A stretch of 30,562 bases of DNA, from contig NXFV01001296.1 of assembly GCA_002803225.1 (NCBI GenBank), positions 1 to 30,562 of the forward strand, in the 5' to 3' direction. This stretch comes from Gamarada debralockiae. Taxonomy: Eukaryota > Ascomycota > Leotiomycetes > Helotiales > Hyphodiscaceae. The position numbers and the translations under genes are program-made. The notes beneath the pieces are model-generated. The model was not told the origin of the DNA, ran no database searches, and was given only the letters and a program-made list of their open reading frames with translations. The first letter of the stretch is position 1, and each line of letters opens with the position of its first letter. This document shows positions 10,903 through 20,734 of this stretch, piece after piece.

Positions 10903-11247
10903 TTACACTACTTTTATCTTATTTAGGGAAGTGAAAAGGTAGCTTCGACTTTAGCTAAATTGACTTTAGCGGTACTTGCAGGACGTCCAATAGTAGCGCT
11001 GGCTCTCGGGAGAATTTAATCGAGATCACATAATATACAAAGCGTTGTCCCGTGATAATTTAACTATGGGTACCTCTGCTAAAAGGCACTTATATAGAAG
11101 AGTACTAACGTGAGAGGGCACTAATAGAGAAGGGTACCCTATAATTTTTGGGTACCTATACTAAAAGGTACTTACAACAAAAGGTATTACGGTGAAAACG
11201 CACCGATTTACAAAGGCACCTTGATTTGCGGCCACTAGCTTTTACCT
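10903..11247. other. Noncoding with dispersed GGTACC boxes
   Basis: The segment between 11069 and 11200 repeats the theme GGTACC followed by TCTGCTAAAAGGCACTTA or TATACTAAAAGGTACTTA, so two imperfect units of about 80 bp are present. The rest shows no gene. Composition is moderately mutated. Confidence 0.4.
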
Positions 11248-11312
11248 GAGAACAAGGCCTCACTAATAACAAGGCCTCAATGAGAACAAGGCCTTATTAA
11301 GAGCAAGGCCCC
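11248..11312 (+). repeat. AACAAGGCCT tandem repeat, 4 units
   Basis: The units are GAGAACAAGGCCTCACTA, ATAACAAGGCCTCAAT, GAGAACAAGGCCTTATTA and AGAGCAAGGCCCC, each 13-18 bp, with the StuI-like core AAGGCC conserved in all four. Confidence 0.85.
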
Positions 11313-12114
11313 GCCCTCTTTCTTCTTGATTTCTTGCGTTACGTTTTGTAAAGTATTTAGAATTATATATATGCTTCTAACCCTTACATTGAGCATCATC
11401 TATAGTCGAGTACTAGAACTGGGTTTTACTTTGAGTTGGCTTATACTTCTATTATCTACATTTAACCTTATATCTACCTATTATACTTTATTTAGAATAT
11501 CGCTTTTCAAAGGTTTCTTACGCTTAGCGTCTATATTGCGTAGGAGTAAGCTCACGGGTATTAGGTATAATAGTTGCTACTTCTTTGTTAATAATTCCCT
11601 TTTAAATCTCTAAACTAGTGTCTAACTTACAATTTGCTCTTTAGTTAGTAGCTAAGACTCGAGATCAAGAGAATTATAAGTGAAGTAGTGACTACTCTTC
11701 TGGTTACGGATAATAACTGCCATATCAACGTCGCAGAATACTATAAGCTCGTAAGCCTTACTAATTAAGATACTCTTCCTTTTATTTAATCTTTCACTTT
11801 CTCTTTTTAGAGGGGTAATAGCTATAATCGATTAAGGGACTAAGTTTTAAAATTAAAAAGAGGTTAGTTAGTGTAACAAACTAATCTAATATTACGTAAG
11901 AAGTAGACGAGTAAAAGGTATTCTATATAAGAATATTAAGCTAAGGAAGAAAGAGGGCTAAGGGCCGTAGGACCTTAAATAAGAGAGGCGCTAAGCTAAG
12001 TGAGGAGTTACGTAACACGTGACAGGCGGTCCTGCTAGAGCCGTAACAGCCTATTAGAAACCTTTTATTCTTAGAGTTTCTCTTTAAGAATATTTTATTT
12101 CTAGTCATTCTTAG
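11313..12114. other. No supported gene
   Basis: A plus-strand frame opens from an ATG at 11371 to 11613 (80 codons), very hydrophobic and rich in Leu/Ile/Ser. In DNA this rich in T such a frame is expected by chance, and I do not call it. The rest is TpA-rich with stops in all frames. A CACGTG box lies at 12016-12021. Confidence 0.35.
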
Positions 12115-12179
12115 AACTAGGACTCTTTTTGGCCTCTATACTAGGATTCGTTGTTAGCTCCCATCTAGCCTATTAGAAG
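12115..12179 (+). repeat. Dispersed repeat, copy 2
   Basis: This is the second copy of the segment at 10533-10597. The GCTCCCATCTAGCCTATT string is identical, and the flanking part has drifted mostly by C-to-T and G-to-A. It is followed directly by a 13-bp tandem array, whereas copy 1 is followed by the 54-bp array. Confidence 0.75.
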
Positions 12180-12181
12180 CA

Positions 12182-12233
12182 GGGTGCAGAGACAGGGTAT
12201 AGAGACAGGGTATAGAGACAGGGTGCAAAGACA
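12182..12233 (+). repeat. 13-bp tandem repeat, 4 units
   Basis: Four 13-bp units, GGGTGCAGAGACA, GGGTATAGAGACA (twice) and GGGTGCAAAGACA. The GC/AT differences within units are consistent with partial RIP of some units. Confidence 0.9.
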
Positions 12234-12639
12234 AACTAGTGGGCCTACTCACTATAATATAATGCCTGTTATGTTGGATAAGCTTATAAGGAATAAGAGC
12301 TAATAATGTTTTGATCTTTTTTGGTTATATTATTACCGCCAAAATATTTTGGCCTAAGGAACAAAACCGAGATATCGTGACTAAAATAGGCTAAGTCTAG
12401 ATCTAAGGAGTTAAAGTTAGCCCTCTTCCTTAAATAGTAACAAAAATAAGTTTAATAGTTAATAACTATTTCTATTCTAGGGAGCTAGATTTAGATGCCT
12501 TAATTCTAAAAATAAGCTAAGCGCTATTAGTCTTTTGATAATCTTGTCTATATAATGATCTGTTTTGTTCTTAATTATATTTAATAGGGTCTTTAAATAA
12601 TTAAAGCTTAAATAATGTCTAGATAGATAATATAAGTAG
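12234..12639. other. Degraded AT-rich spacer
   Basis: No coherent frame, repeat array or RNA gene is seen. Confidence 0.35.
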
Positions 12640-13085
12640 CTGTCTTGTTATAAGCCTTATTGATTGGACCTTGGATTTCGGCCTGTGCCGCTCCCAAACT
12701 CAAACCTTAATAGCCCGTCTTAGTTTCAATAAATGCCCGGTATCACAGCACGTGATACTAGATTTCCCCCGCCGGGCCGGGGAAATCAACTAGAGCTGCT
12801 ATATTTAGGACCCTTGTTAGCTCGCGCCAGCAAGGACCCTGCATTAGTATAGTCCTAGGTCCTATACATAAGCTCGAGCTTCTTACGAAGCTCTCTTCTT
12901 CTTCTTTCTTCTCTAGCTTTAGATTCTCAATAGATACGAGCGTTTAGGCTACTCTTTTACAGTCTTATCTGTAATACGCTACGCTATTCCTACAGGTCTT
13001 ATTTGTGTACAACGTCCCTCGCTATTCCCTCTGATCAATAGCTTGCAGCCGTCACACCCAGGTTCTATGACAGCGGGATTGATAT
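12640..13085 (+). promoter_or_regulatory. LTR- or promoter-like less mutated segment
   Basis: This segment is GC-richer than its surroundings and not protein-like. It holds a CACGTGATAC box near 12750, a C/G palindrome-like run near 12766-12782, a TATA-like CTATACATAA at 12862-12871, and a perfect hairpin GAGCTTC-TTAC-GAAGCTC at 12876-12893. A CTTCTTCTTC pyrimidine tract follows at 12894-12915. That order (box, TATA-like, hairpin, CT tract) resembles the LTR or 5' regulatory region of a fungal retroelement. I could not find a partner LTR or a clear TG...CA boundary, so a gene promoter is the alternative. Confidence 0.3.
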
Positions 13086-13239
13086 AGGGGTCTAAAGCGC
13101 GGAGTTTAGAGATTATAGTATATAGTAAAATACTAAGCTAGGGAAGAGAAGATATAAGGATCTAATGACTTTTTATACCCCTCTAGCAAGCCCTAGCGTC
13201 TTTTTATATAGCTCTGCCTAGCTAGCTCTGCCCAAACTA
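13086..13239. other. Spacer
   Basis: Nothing recognisable. There is a short direct repeat AGCTCTGCCTAGCTAGCTCTGCC near 13212-13234. Confidence 0.3.
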
Positions 13240-13545
13240 TTACAGTTCCTATAAGAAAATATATCCTAGGAGAAAGTTTATAGGACAGAATAACTCCTAT
13301 AAGAGTATAACTCTTATAAGAAAATTCCTAAGAGAAAATAGATCTTATTAGAAAATTCCTAAAAGAAAATAGATCTTAGGAGAAAGTTTCTATAAGAAAA
13401 TAGATCTTATAAAAAAATAAGTACTAGTAGAGAGTTCTTAAGAGAAATAATTTACTAGGAGAAAAATCCTAAGATAATTATCTTAGGAGAAAAGTCTTAG
13501 GAGAAATTGCTAAAGTAAAAGTAGTATAGGAGAAATTTCTTAAGA
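13240..13545 (+). repeat. Degenerate AGAAAATAGATCTTA repeat region
   Basis: Imperfect tandem copies of a unit of about 28-30 bp, containing CCTAAGAGAAAATAGATCTT or TCTTAGGAGAAA, fill this interval. CCTAGG/CCTAAG and TCTTAT/AGGAGA elements alternate, so inverted pairing within the array is possible. Units are too diverged to count exactly. Confidence 0.7.
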
Positions 13546-13587
13546 GCTACGTTTTCCTAAGCGATTTTTCATAGGACCTTTCTCTTA

Positions 13588-13707
13588 GTTACAGTAATCT
13601 TAATTATAGTGGTCCAAGTTGCAGTAGTTTAAGCTGCAGTAGTCTAAGCTACAGTAGTTTAAGTTAGAGTAGTCTAACTTATAGTGGTTCAAGTTACAAT
13701 ACTACAA
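13588..13707 (+). repeat. 15-bp minisatellite, 8 units
   Basis: Eight exact-length 15-bp units follow the pattern GYTRCAGTAGTYTAA (for example GCTGCAGTAGTCTAA). Most differences between units are C/T or A/G. Confidence 0.92.
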
Positions 13708-14363
13708 ATACTAAAAATAAGTGCTTAAGATAGTCTTATATATACAAAAAATAGTATCGTTTTGCGTAATTGTTTGCTACTTCTTAAAGCGGGAATCCCT
13801 GTAATATAAAGTCGAGAATGAAATTGAGCTTAATAGGGACAGAGTAGCACTATAAAGGCGCTGACTATACTAAGCTTATTTTTAGAATTAAGGAGCTAAA
13901 ATCTATCCTCGCCTTTTTATTTTAAGAGAAATAGGGCTCTACTAATCTACTATAATATTTGTAGGGTTTATATTTAGTTCCCCCAATCTACTTTTAGTCC
14001 ACGTGAGCGATATCTAAATCGGGCATAAAAAAAGATCTACTTATCAAGCTCAAGTTCTTTTTAATACTAGAAGAAGATACTAGAAAGAGAACAATTTTAG
14101 TATAATAGATTGGACTAGTACGAGGGTTCGCGAACAGTAAGCCCAGCTAGAATCCTTCCAGCCCGCTAATCTCTAAATCACGTAATTAAAATCCAGTTTG
14201 TTAGTCCATACTACATACTAGTCTATACTTTACCAAATCCCTAATAGCTCCTGCTGCTACATCAAAATTGTACTAATCCAGGAATTGTACTAGTACCTAT
14301 TTACCTATGGCCCATAGGTCTAATTAGGATAGCGTAGAATTTTTGGAGTGGGGATCCACTAGG
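13708..14363. other. No supported gene
   Basis: A moderately mutated stretch with no long frame. From about 14205 the words TACTAGT, GTCCAT and GTACTAG become frequent, foreshadowing the 17-bp array that follows. They recur after it at about 14885-15090, as if the array had once been larger. Confidence 0.4.
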
Positions 14364-14835
14364 TACTAGTCCACTCGTTGTACTGGTACGCTTGTCATAC
14401 TGGTCTACTTGCCATACTGGTACGCTTGTCATACTGGTCCACTTGTTATACTGGTCCAATTGTTGTATTGGTCCGCTTGTTATACTGGTCCACTTGTCGT
14501 ACTGGTCCACTCGTTGTACTGGTCCACTTATCATACTGGTACGCTTGTTGTACTAGTCCACTCGTTATACTGGCATACTTATTATACTAGTCCACTTGTC
14601 ATATTGGTACGCTTGTCATATCAGTACGCTTGTTATACTGGTACGCTTGTTATACTAGTCCACTTGTCGTACTAGTCCACTCGTTATACTGGTACATTTG
14701 TCGTACTAGTCCACTTATCATACTAGTCCACTCGTTGTACTGGTCTACCCTTCGTACTAGTCCACCAGTTAGACTGGTCCACTCGTTGAATTAGTCCTCT
14801 CATTATCTTGGTCCACTTATCTAGTCTACTCGTTA
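14364..14835 (+). repeat. 17-bp minisatellite, about 28 units
   Basis: Nearly perfect head-to-tail 17-bp units follow TACTGGTCCACTTGTCR. Three sub-types alternate irregularly: GGTCCAC, GGTACGC and AGTCCAC. Since 17 is not a multiple of three, all three frames on each strand stay open for tens of codons (repeats such as GPLVVLV on plus and YDKWTS on minus). Overlapping ORFs here are therefore by-products of the repeat. Many CpA and TpG steps survive, so the array is little affected by RIP compared with its flanks. Confidence 0.95.
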
Positions 14836-15986
14836 GCGCTGGAATTATTTTTAGATCCATTTTTATTGGTTCCCCTAGTAAATAAGTACTAGTACAATAC
14901 CGGGACTAGTACAAATTGTCTAGCGTAGCTAATAGGGATTAGCAAAGTATAGTATATAGTATAAACTTATCTCTTACTAGACTTTAGATTAACCTATACT
15001 ATATACTAGTCCATACTTTGCCCTCTACTCGTCCTATTAGCCAAATCTGCTTACTATAGGTCTTCGCTACAGTACAACTTGTACTAGTCCATACCAATAG
15101 CACAAGCTCATGAACCATAAATATCACGTGATATTACAGAACTAAGTAGCAGCTTAACAACACCTTCGTTCCTAGGCTACCCCAACTTTAGAGTTTAAGT
15201 TAATATAGAGAAATCTATGAAATTGAGAAGTAGCCTTATATATATTAAAAATTTAAGCTAGCTTGTAGTACCTTGCATTAATTAGATTTCGTATCGAAAA
15301 AGGCAATGTTTTAGTAAAAGGAAAGATGCAAGTAGTAAATATAGCGCACGAGCTAAGCTCCTGGCTAGTACAAGAACAGAAATATCCTAATTACTTAAAT
15401 TTATTAGAACTTTTTCCTTTGTCTACAGTTAAACCATATAGTAATTACTTTCTTGTATCTTTTTGTTAACTCCCTTACTAAGCAGTAGGTTATAACTCGA
15501 TCACCAGTAAGTAGCAGCTTAGTTACCGCTATTAATAGCAATACTCGACCTTAGAGTTTGGGTTAATATTATTATTAGCGGGCAGCAGCTTAATTATTAT
15601 CTCGTGCCTATTCCCTATAGCCTATAATAGTAGCGTCTATCTACTATAGAGATTAATAAAGCCTAAGCCACTGGATAAATAACGATTCAAACGAAGTTGA
15701 GGTCGAGTAAAGAGATACTACCTCGTAGTTTAGAACTCGATTTAAAGTCGAACTTAAATATAAATAAGGTTAAGAAGTAGTTCCTTTCTCTTATTCTTTA
15801 GTTCTAATATTCTATTAGGTAGTTAACTATTTATTCCGTCTATTATAAAACCGCTAAAACTACTCTACTACTTATAATAAATTAATACTAGTCGTTTAAC
15901 AATTTCTATAGCCAACTTTACTAACTCCTATCTCTACCCCTTATAATTAGGCTCCTACTTCTCTCTCTCTATCCTTTTAGTATATT
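14836..15986. other. Degraded stretch with ACTAGT-rich tail of the array
   Basis: Up to about 15100, isolated TACTAGTCCA-like words continue the theme of the preceding minisatellite. Beyond that there is TpA-rich sequence with a CACGTG box at 15125-15130. A Ser/Leu-rich pyrimidine run near 15955-15975 precedes the IQ-motif gene. No separate gene is supported. Confidence 0.4.
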
Positions 15987-17975
15987 ATACAAGAAGAAAA
16001 GCTTAACTATAACGGCTAGACTAATTAGTGTGAGAACGGCCTCGTCGAACCTTACGACTAAAGTACACCAGCCGTTCATCATTAGCACAAGAACCTCTTT
16101 ATTGACTTTTACTATTAAAGCCCGTCTAGTCAAGGAGGCCGACCTTTAGACTATGTGTATACTAAGGATACTGACGCCGGAGACAAGCAGACGTGCGATA
16201 ATACTTAGTATTCAATAAACCCTAATGTTTGGCTTCCGAATAATCATAATACCTATAGTCGGGATACCCCTCGAGATAAGTAGCCCGCCGAATATACTAT
16301 TACCTCTTTAATCTTGCCCTAGTAGAACACTACATAATATACCTCGAAACGAAAGTAGAGTTTTAAAGATAGCAGAATTTTCAAACGCACACATATTAAG
16401 CTTACAAATACAGCTGAAGAAAGATCTGAAAGTAATAGTAATAGATACCCTAACTATCTTTACAATTGCGCTATTATAATCTAGAAGAATCTAAAAGCTA
16501 AGTACTATCGCCGTAAGTATTTAGAAGCACGAAGCACAATAGTACTTATCTAGTCTATAGCCTAGGGATATCTTGCTCAATAAGAGACTCGTAAGATCAG
16601 AGCTACTACTATAATACAAAGAGTGTGGCGTAGTCACAAATAGCATTAGAATTTTAACTTGATTCGCAATACATTAGATAGAGGGGGCAATAGGTTTATA
16701 TTATCTAAAGACTTTCGACTAAAGCTGCGATAGATTAAGACAACGGGACTCGAAAACGCCTACGCTTTCTTTTATACTATATAGCACTTAACTGTTTCTA
16801 TTAATATAAGGCCCGATTAGAACGCCTTAGACAAAAGTAGAGGACTACATATAATACCAACTAGAGATCAACGGCTGAAGCAGCTTAGATTTCTTATTGA
16901 TAATATAGTTGAAAAGGAATAGTCTCTTAAAACACTTGAAATAGTAGTTTGTCTAGAGAGGAGAATATATCTAGTAGAACTAATAGATAAGTATATTAAA
17001 GTATCTACTACACCTAAAAAGAAAGGACAACTATCAGTTAAAAATTAGTTTACTAATATACTCTTCCCAGAAACGATCAGGGATAAGAGCAAAGGCAAAC
17101 AGGTGAGCGATAAGAAAAGTAAGTAGCAGCAGGAGGAGGAAGAAGAGGAGGAGAGGAAAAAGTAGTATAAAAAAGCAAAGAAAAAACTTAAGTATTAGCT
17201 ATAGTTAGGGGAACTACTATAGAGAATAACTAAGGCCTTCGGTTTCAGTATCCTGCTTCTACTTCCTAATAACCTAAGAGAAGACAAGTAAGTTTATACT
17301 TTTGATACTAATAGAACTTATTATTCTCGTTCACTAATTATTAGTCTTAATAACCTTACTAAGAATTAGTATCAAGAAGCTATCAACTATATTAACTTAT
17401 ATTATCTGGATTTAAAGGAGGAGCTTAGTAACTTATCTACCCTTCTTCTAGGTATAATAGCTAATACGCCCTCTATAAATTATCTTGTAATCGAGATAAT
17501 TTCTTATTACGAATTATTAAATTATTCCTTAAAGGACTTATTTCAGTTCTCTACGTCTTTTAAATCTTCTAAACTAGTTAATTGCCTAGTAGAGGAGCTA
17601 TCTTAGCCTATAGATACTAATAATACTTAATAAGGCAATGACCGTTTAACTAACTAGACGCCATTTAATAGCCAAGTCGCTATCAAGTTAGTACAAAGTC
17701 CTTAAGGTACTTCTAAATACTTATAGTAGCCTTTACCTGCTACTAGAATTAATAATAAGGATTTCTTAGACTTTAGCGAAGAGTTAGTATAAAGTTCTTT
17801 AGGTATTTATAAAGATTTGAGTTTATCTTTAACTATTACTAGAATTAATAATAGAACTCTAAGGGATTTCGTATTAGACTTTAGTGAAGACGAATATCCT
17901 TTGTCGCAGCTGCCCTTAGTTATATAGGCCGGAGAAATTAAATACAATTTACCTAGAATTATACTTATAGCCTAA
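15987..17975 (+). pseudogene. Degenerate gene with three tandem IQ motifs
   Basis: One plus-strand frame (codons at multiples of 3) is coherent for about 660 codons with only TAG and TAA interruptions. After an Asn/Ser/Thr-rich N-terminal third come three IQ-type calmodulin-binding motifs. They sit at 16479 (IQKNLKAKYYRRK), 16548 (IQ, then QGYLAQ) and 16614 (IQRVWRSHK), with 23- and 22-residue spacing as in a myosin V neck. In the first two the motif Gln itself is now TAG. Next are a basic helical region, a Lys-rich linker followed by a run of seven Glu residues and Lys/Tyr repeats (about 17080-17200), and a C-terminal part with two copies of a TRINN...DF(V/L)DFSE unit near 17745-17900. There is no motor domain, so this is not a whole myosin. 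Likely role: calmodulin binding. Family not recognised. Confidence 0.6.
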
Positions 17976-18297
17976 AATAAAATAATATATAATTAATACT
18001 TTACTAGAAAGTAATAAGTTTTATATATTAGCGTAAAATTATCTTAGGCTATAGTAAGTTTAGTATTAACGTAGCTATAGATACTAGTAAAATATATATT
18101 AGACTATATGCTAAAGAGCCTTTAGCAGCTATAGGAAGGAAGAAAAATTAGGTCCTTAATATTTTAAGAAGACAAGTTCACGAAGATAATAGGATATAAA
18201 TATTATAATATATAAAAGATAGTAAAGAGAAATATAATTTAGATACTTCTTAGTTATCTTAGATTTCTTATGATCATATAGATTATACAAGTGTAGT
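17976..18297. other. AT-rich spacer
   Basis: Nothing beyond degraded TpA-rich sequence is seen. Confidence 0.35.
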
Positions 18298-18428
18298 AGG
18301 TCGTACGAGTAAGATCTTACGATTATAGGGGATCGCACGAGCAAGATCCTGCAATTATATAGGTCGTACAAGTATTATTACTCGTATAAGCAAGATCTTA
18401 CGATTAAATAGATCACACGAGCAACTAC
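18298..18428 (+). repeat. About 33-bp degenerate tandem repeat
   Basis: Four or five imperfect units contain GGTCGTACGAGTAAGATC followed by TTACGATTATA. Variants read GATCGCACGAGCAAGATCC and AGATCACACGAGCAA. The CpG-containing CGTACGAG/CGCACGAG core is kept, which is unusual in this AT-rich setting. Confidence 0.75.
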
Positions 18429-19013
18429 CTAAAGATCGAAAATATATAAGGGAGATTAAAGGCCTAGTAATTTTTTTTTCCCTCCTCTTTAAAGCTTAAA
18501 GTATCTTGAGTATATATACTAGACATAAACTATACCGCTGCTTTCTTATACTTAAAATTATATTTCTTTTCTATCTTTAATTAAATACACTAAAGAGGTT
18601 ATAGTTTAATAGCTAGGCCGTTTAGGGTTAAGGGACTAGTAGACTAGTTATCTACTATTGACTCTATAGTTACGCCTTACCCTAGCACTATAGGTACGTA
18701 ATTCCTCTAGGCCAGTGCCTTCGAAGAGTACTTCTACACTCGATAATATATTAATTAATCAATAAGGTTAATAGATCTTTAACTATTACTAAAGTATAAT
18801 CTCCTCCTCTCTTTAGATAATACTATACTAAATAACTTTGTATAACAGGTTTAATACTGCCTTAGTTCCTTTTATATCCCGCCTTTATACTAATGAAAGG
18901 TAATAGTAGGTTCTTCTTAGTGTAATATTTTAAATTCCAAACAATTAAACAAGGAGTTCAATAGTTAAGTTATTATAATTTATTTAAGAATACTAAGATA
19001 TTTATTATTAAGT
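18429..19013. other. Spacer, no gene seen
   Basis: TpA-rich, with a poly-T run at 18471-18479 and a less mutated patch at 18640-18740. No coherent frame. Confidence 0.35.
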
Positions 19014-19290
19014 TTACAGACGCTCTACTTTAGTCGCTTTAGCTAGTCCTAGTGTTGCTCGACTTACAGCTAAAGTAGCTAGAGCTATTGCTAGAGCTGC
19101 TGGAATTATAGCTCTAGCGCCTGGAGCTGCTACTAGAGCTACTTAACCTGTAGCTAGAGCGCCTAGTGCTACTGGACTTGCGGCTAGAGTTGCTGGACCT
19201 ACTATCGGAGTTGCTAAACCTGCTGCTGGAGTTATTGAACCTACTACTGGAGTTACTAGACCTGCTGCTGGAGCTATAATACCTTTGTAA
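19014..19290 (-). pseudogene. Seven-residue-repeat Ala/Pro/Gly protein end
   Basis: On the minus strand a frame of about 90 codons ends in TAA at 19014-19016 and is interrupted by a single TAA at 19143-19145. Its upstream half is made of 21-bp units encoding heptads such as AAGLVTP, VVGSITP, AAGLATP and IVGPATL. The downstream half is Ala/Leu-rich and ends AKATKVERL. The opposite strand and other frames give Ser/Arg-rich shadow ORFs. This could be the C-terminal part of a repetitive secreted or cell-wall protein, but no signal peptide or upstream exon is visible, and the frame could also be a by-product of the repeat. Confidence 0.4.
19075..19280 (-). repeat. 21-bp tandem repeat, about 8-9 units
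   Basis: On the minus strand the units follow GCAGCAGGTCTAGTAACTCCA with substitutions. They are regular near 19160-19280 and more degenerate toward 19075. On the plus strand the pattern appears as GCTGCTGGAGTTACT-type repeats. Confidence 0.75.
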
Positions 19291-20734
19291 GCGCATTAAT
19301 AACTAATATCTTACTCTAGGGGCCACCTATATACCTAGAGGGACGACCCTAGGCTGTTTTGGGCGTATTATAATAGTATATTCGTCTTGTATAACTGTCT
19401 CCTAAACTTATAGAAAAATAATCTATTTATTAAGGCCGACTAGACTATAATCGTTTTTAATAACTTCTTAATTAAGGTAGAGATCTATTTGCTTGATTAG
19501 GCTTGTTATTTCTTACAAAATAGTATATAAAGGTCTAACTTATATTACCTGAAATATACTAGAAAAGAGGACTTATATTCTATATCTTATATAGTACTAC
19601 TAGAAATATAAACCTTATACCCTAGGCATTTACGAACTTGACTATCGTGATAAGATAGGTATTAGACTAGAAGTAGATAAAGTTAAAGGAGCTTTATAAA
19701 AAAATACTATATATATAATAAATACTTAAAGTCTCTAAATCTTAACTCTAGTATAATTATAGCTAATGTTTTTCCTTTTACTAAGACTTCTATAAAAGGA
19801 TAAGGTACTTATTAATATAAGCTGTTTAATAATTAAATATCTTGACTTATTATAGCGTTTGGCCTTTATTTGCTTTCTTTTATTTGCGCTCGCCCTTATC
19901 TAAATCTTATTAGAAAGATATTACTACTAAAATATAGTAGTGGCAAAGATATAGTTAAAAGGACAAGTTAAATACTAGCCTCCTTAGCTAGAGATAACTT
20001 ATATTAAGTTTATATATTTGATAGTAAACTAGCTAATTAATATCTTAAGCTTTAGGTTTTCCTATTATAGTATTTAAATATAAAGGTATATTCTTCTTAA
20101 ATTCGCTTAGTAGAAATATGTATACAAATTATATACTACTTTTGTATACGGCTTTATATACTTTACTAGCGAACCCAGTCTATTAGGAGCTGTGATTCAT
20201 TAGATTACTCTATTAATATAGTAACCCTTAAATCACTAGTTCCTCAACTTTAGTAAATATACTATACCTACTTAAATTTAAAAATAAAGGATCTCCTAAA
20301 GAAGACTAAAGATATAAAAGTAAGGCTCTTAAAGTATAGAAACAGGTAGGTAGCTTTCCGGCTACTAAGCCACGTAGTACCTACCCTGCTCTCCTAGGCT
20401 TTTATTCTTATAGTATAGTATATAAAAAGTTATAGACTATAATATTAGTTTAATAGCCTCCTTTACTTAGCTTTACTTAGCCTTATATAGGAAGAGATAA
20501 GGGGAAATTCTTAGTAATAGCTTCTGTAAGTAAAAAATAACCTTATTTATTTAATAAACCCTATAATAGTTATCTTTTCTACTAAGGGAAAAATTATTTT
20601 TAAGAGAATTATAAAAGAATTATTAATCTTTAAAGTAAGTATTTATCTTTTATATCGTTTGTCTTAAATATATATTAATAGTAAAATTAAGTATATTATC
20701 GAAGTCTCTATAATTTATAATATACATTTATTTA
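19291..20734. other. Degraded AT-rich stretch
   Basis: Stops are frequent in all frames and I could not fix a frame. It probably contains further transposon remnants, including a possible 5' part of the coding remnant that begins at about 20.73 kb. No tandem array or RNA gene. Confidence 0.35.

Noticed and set aside
11326..11613. Plus-strand 95-codon hydrophobic ORF
   Set aside because: It begins with TTG and the first ATG is at 11371. Its Leu/Ile/Ser/Phe-rich composition is what T-rich DNA gives by chance. No motif or flanking support.
14301..14675. Overlapping ORFs on both strands in the 17-bp array
   Set aside because: The unit is 17 bp and lacks stops in most frames, so ORFs are produced by the repeat itself in every frame. 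They have no start context and no non-repetitive domain.
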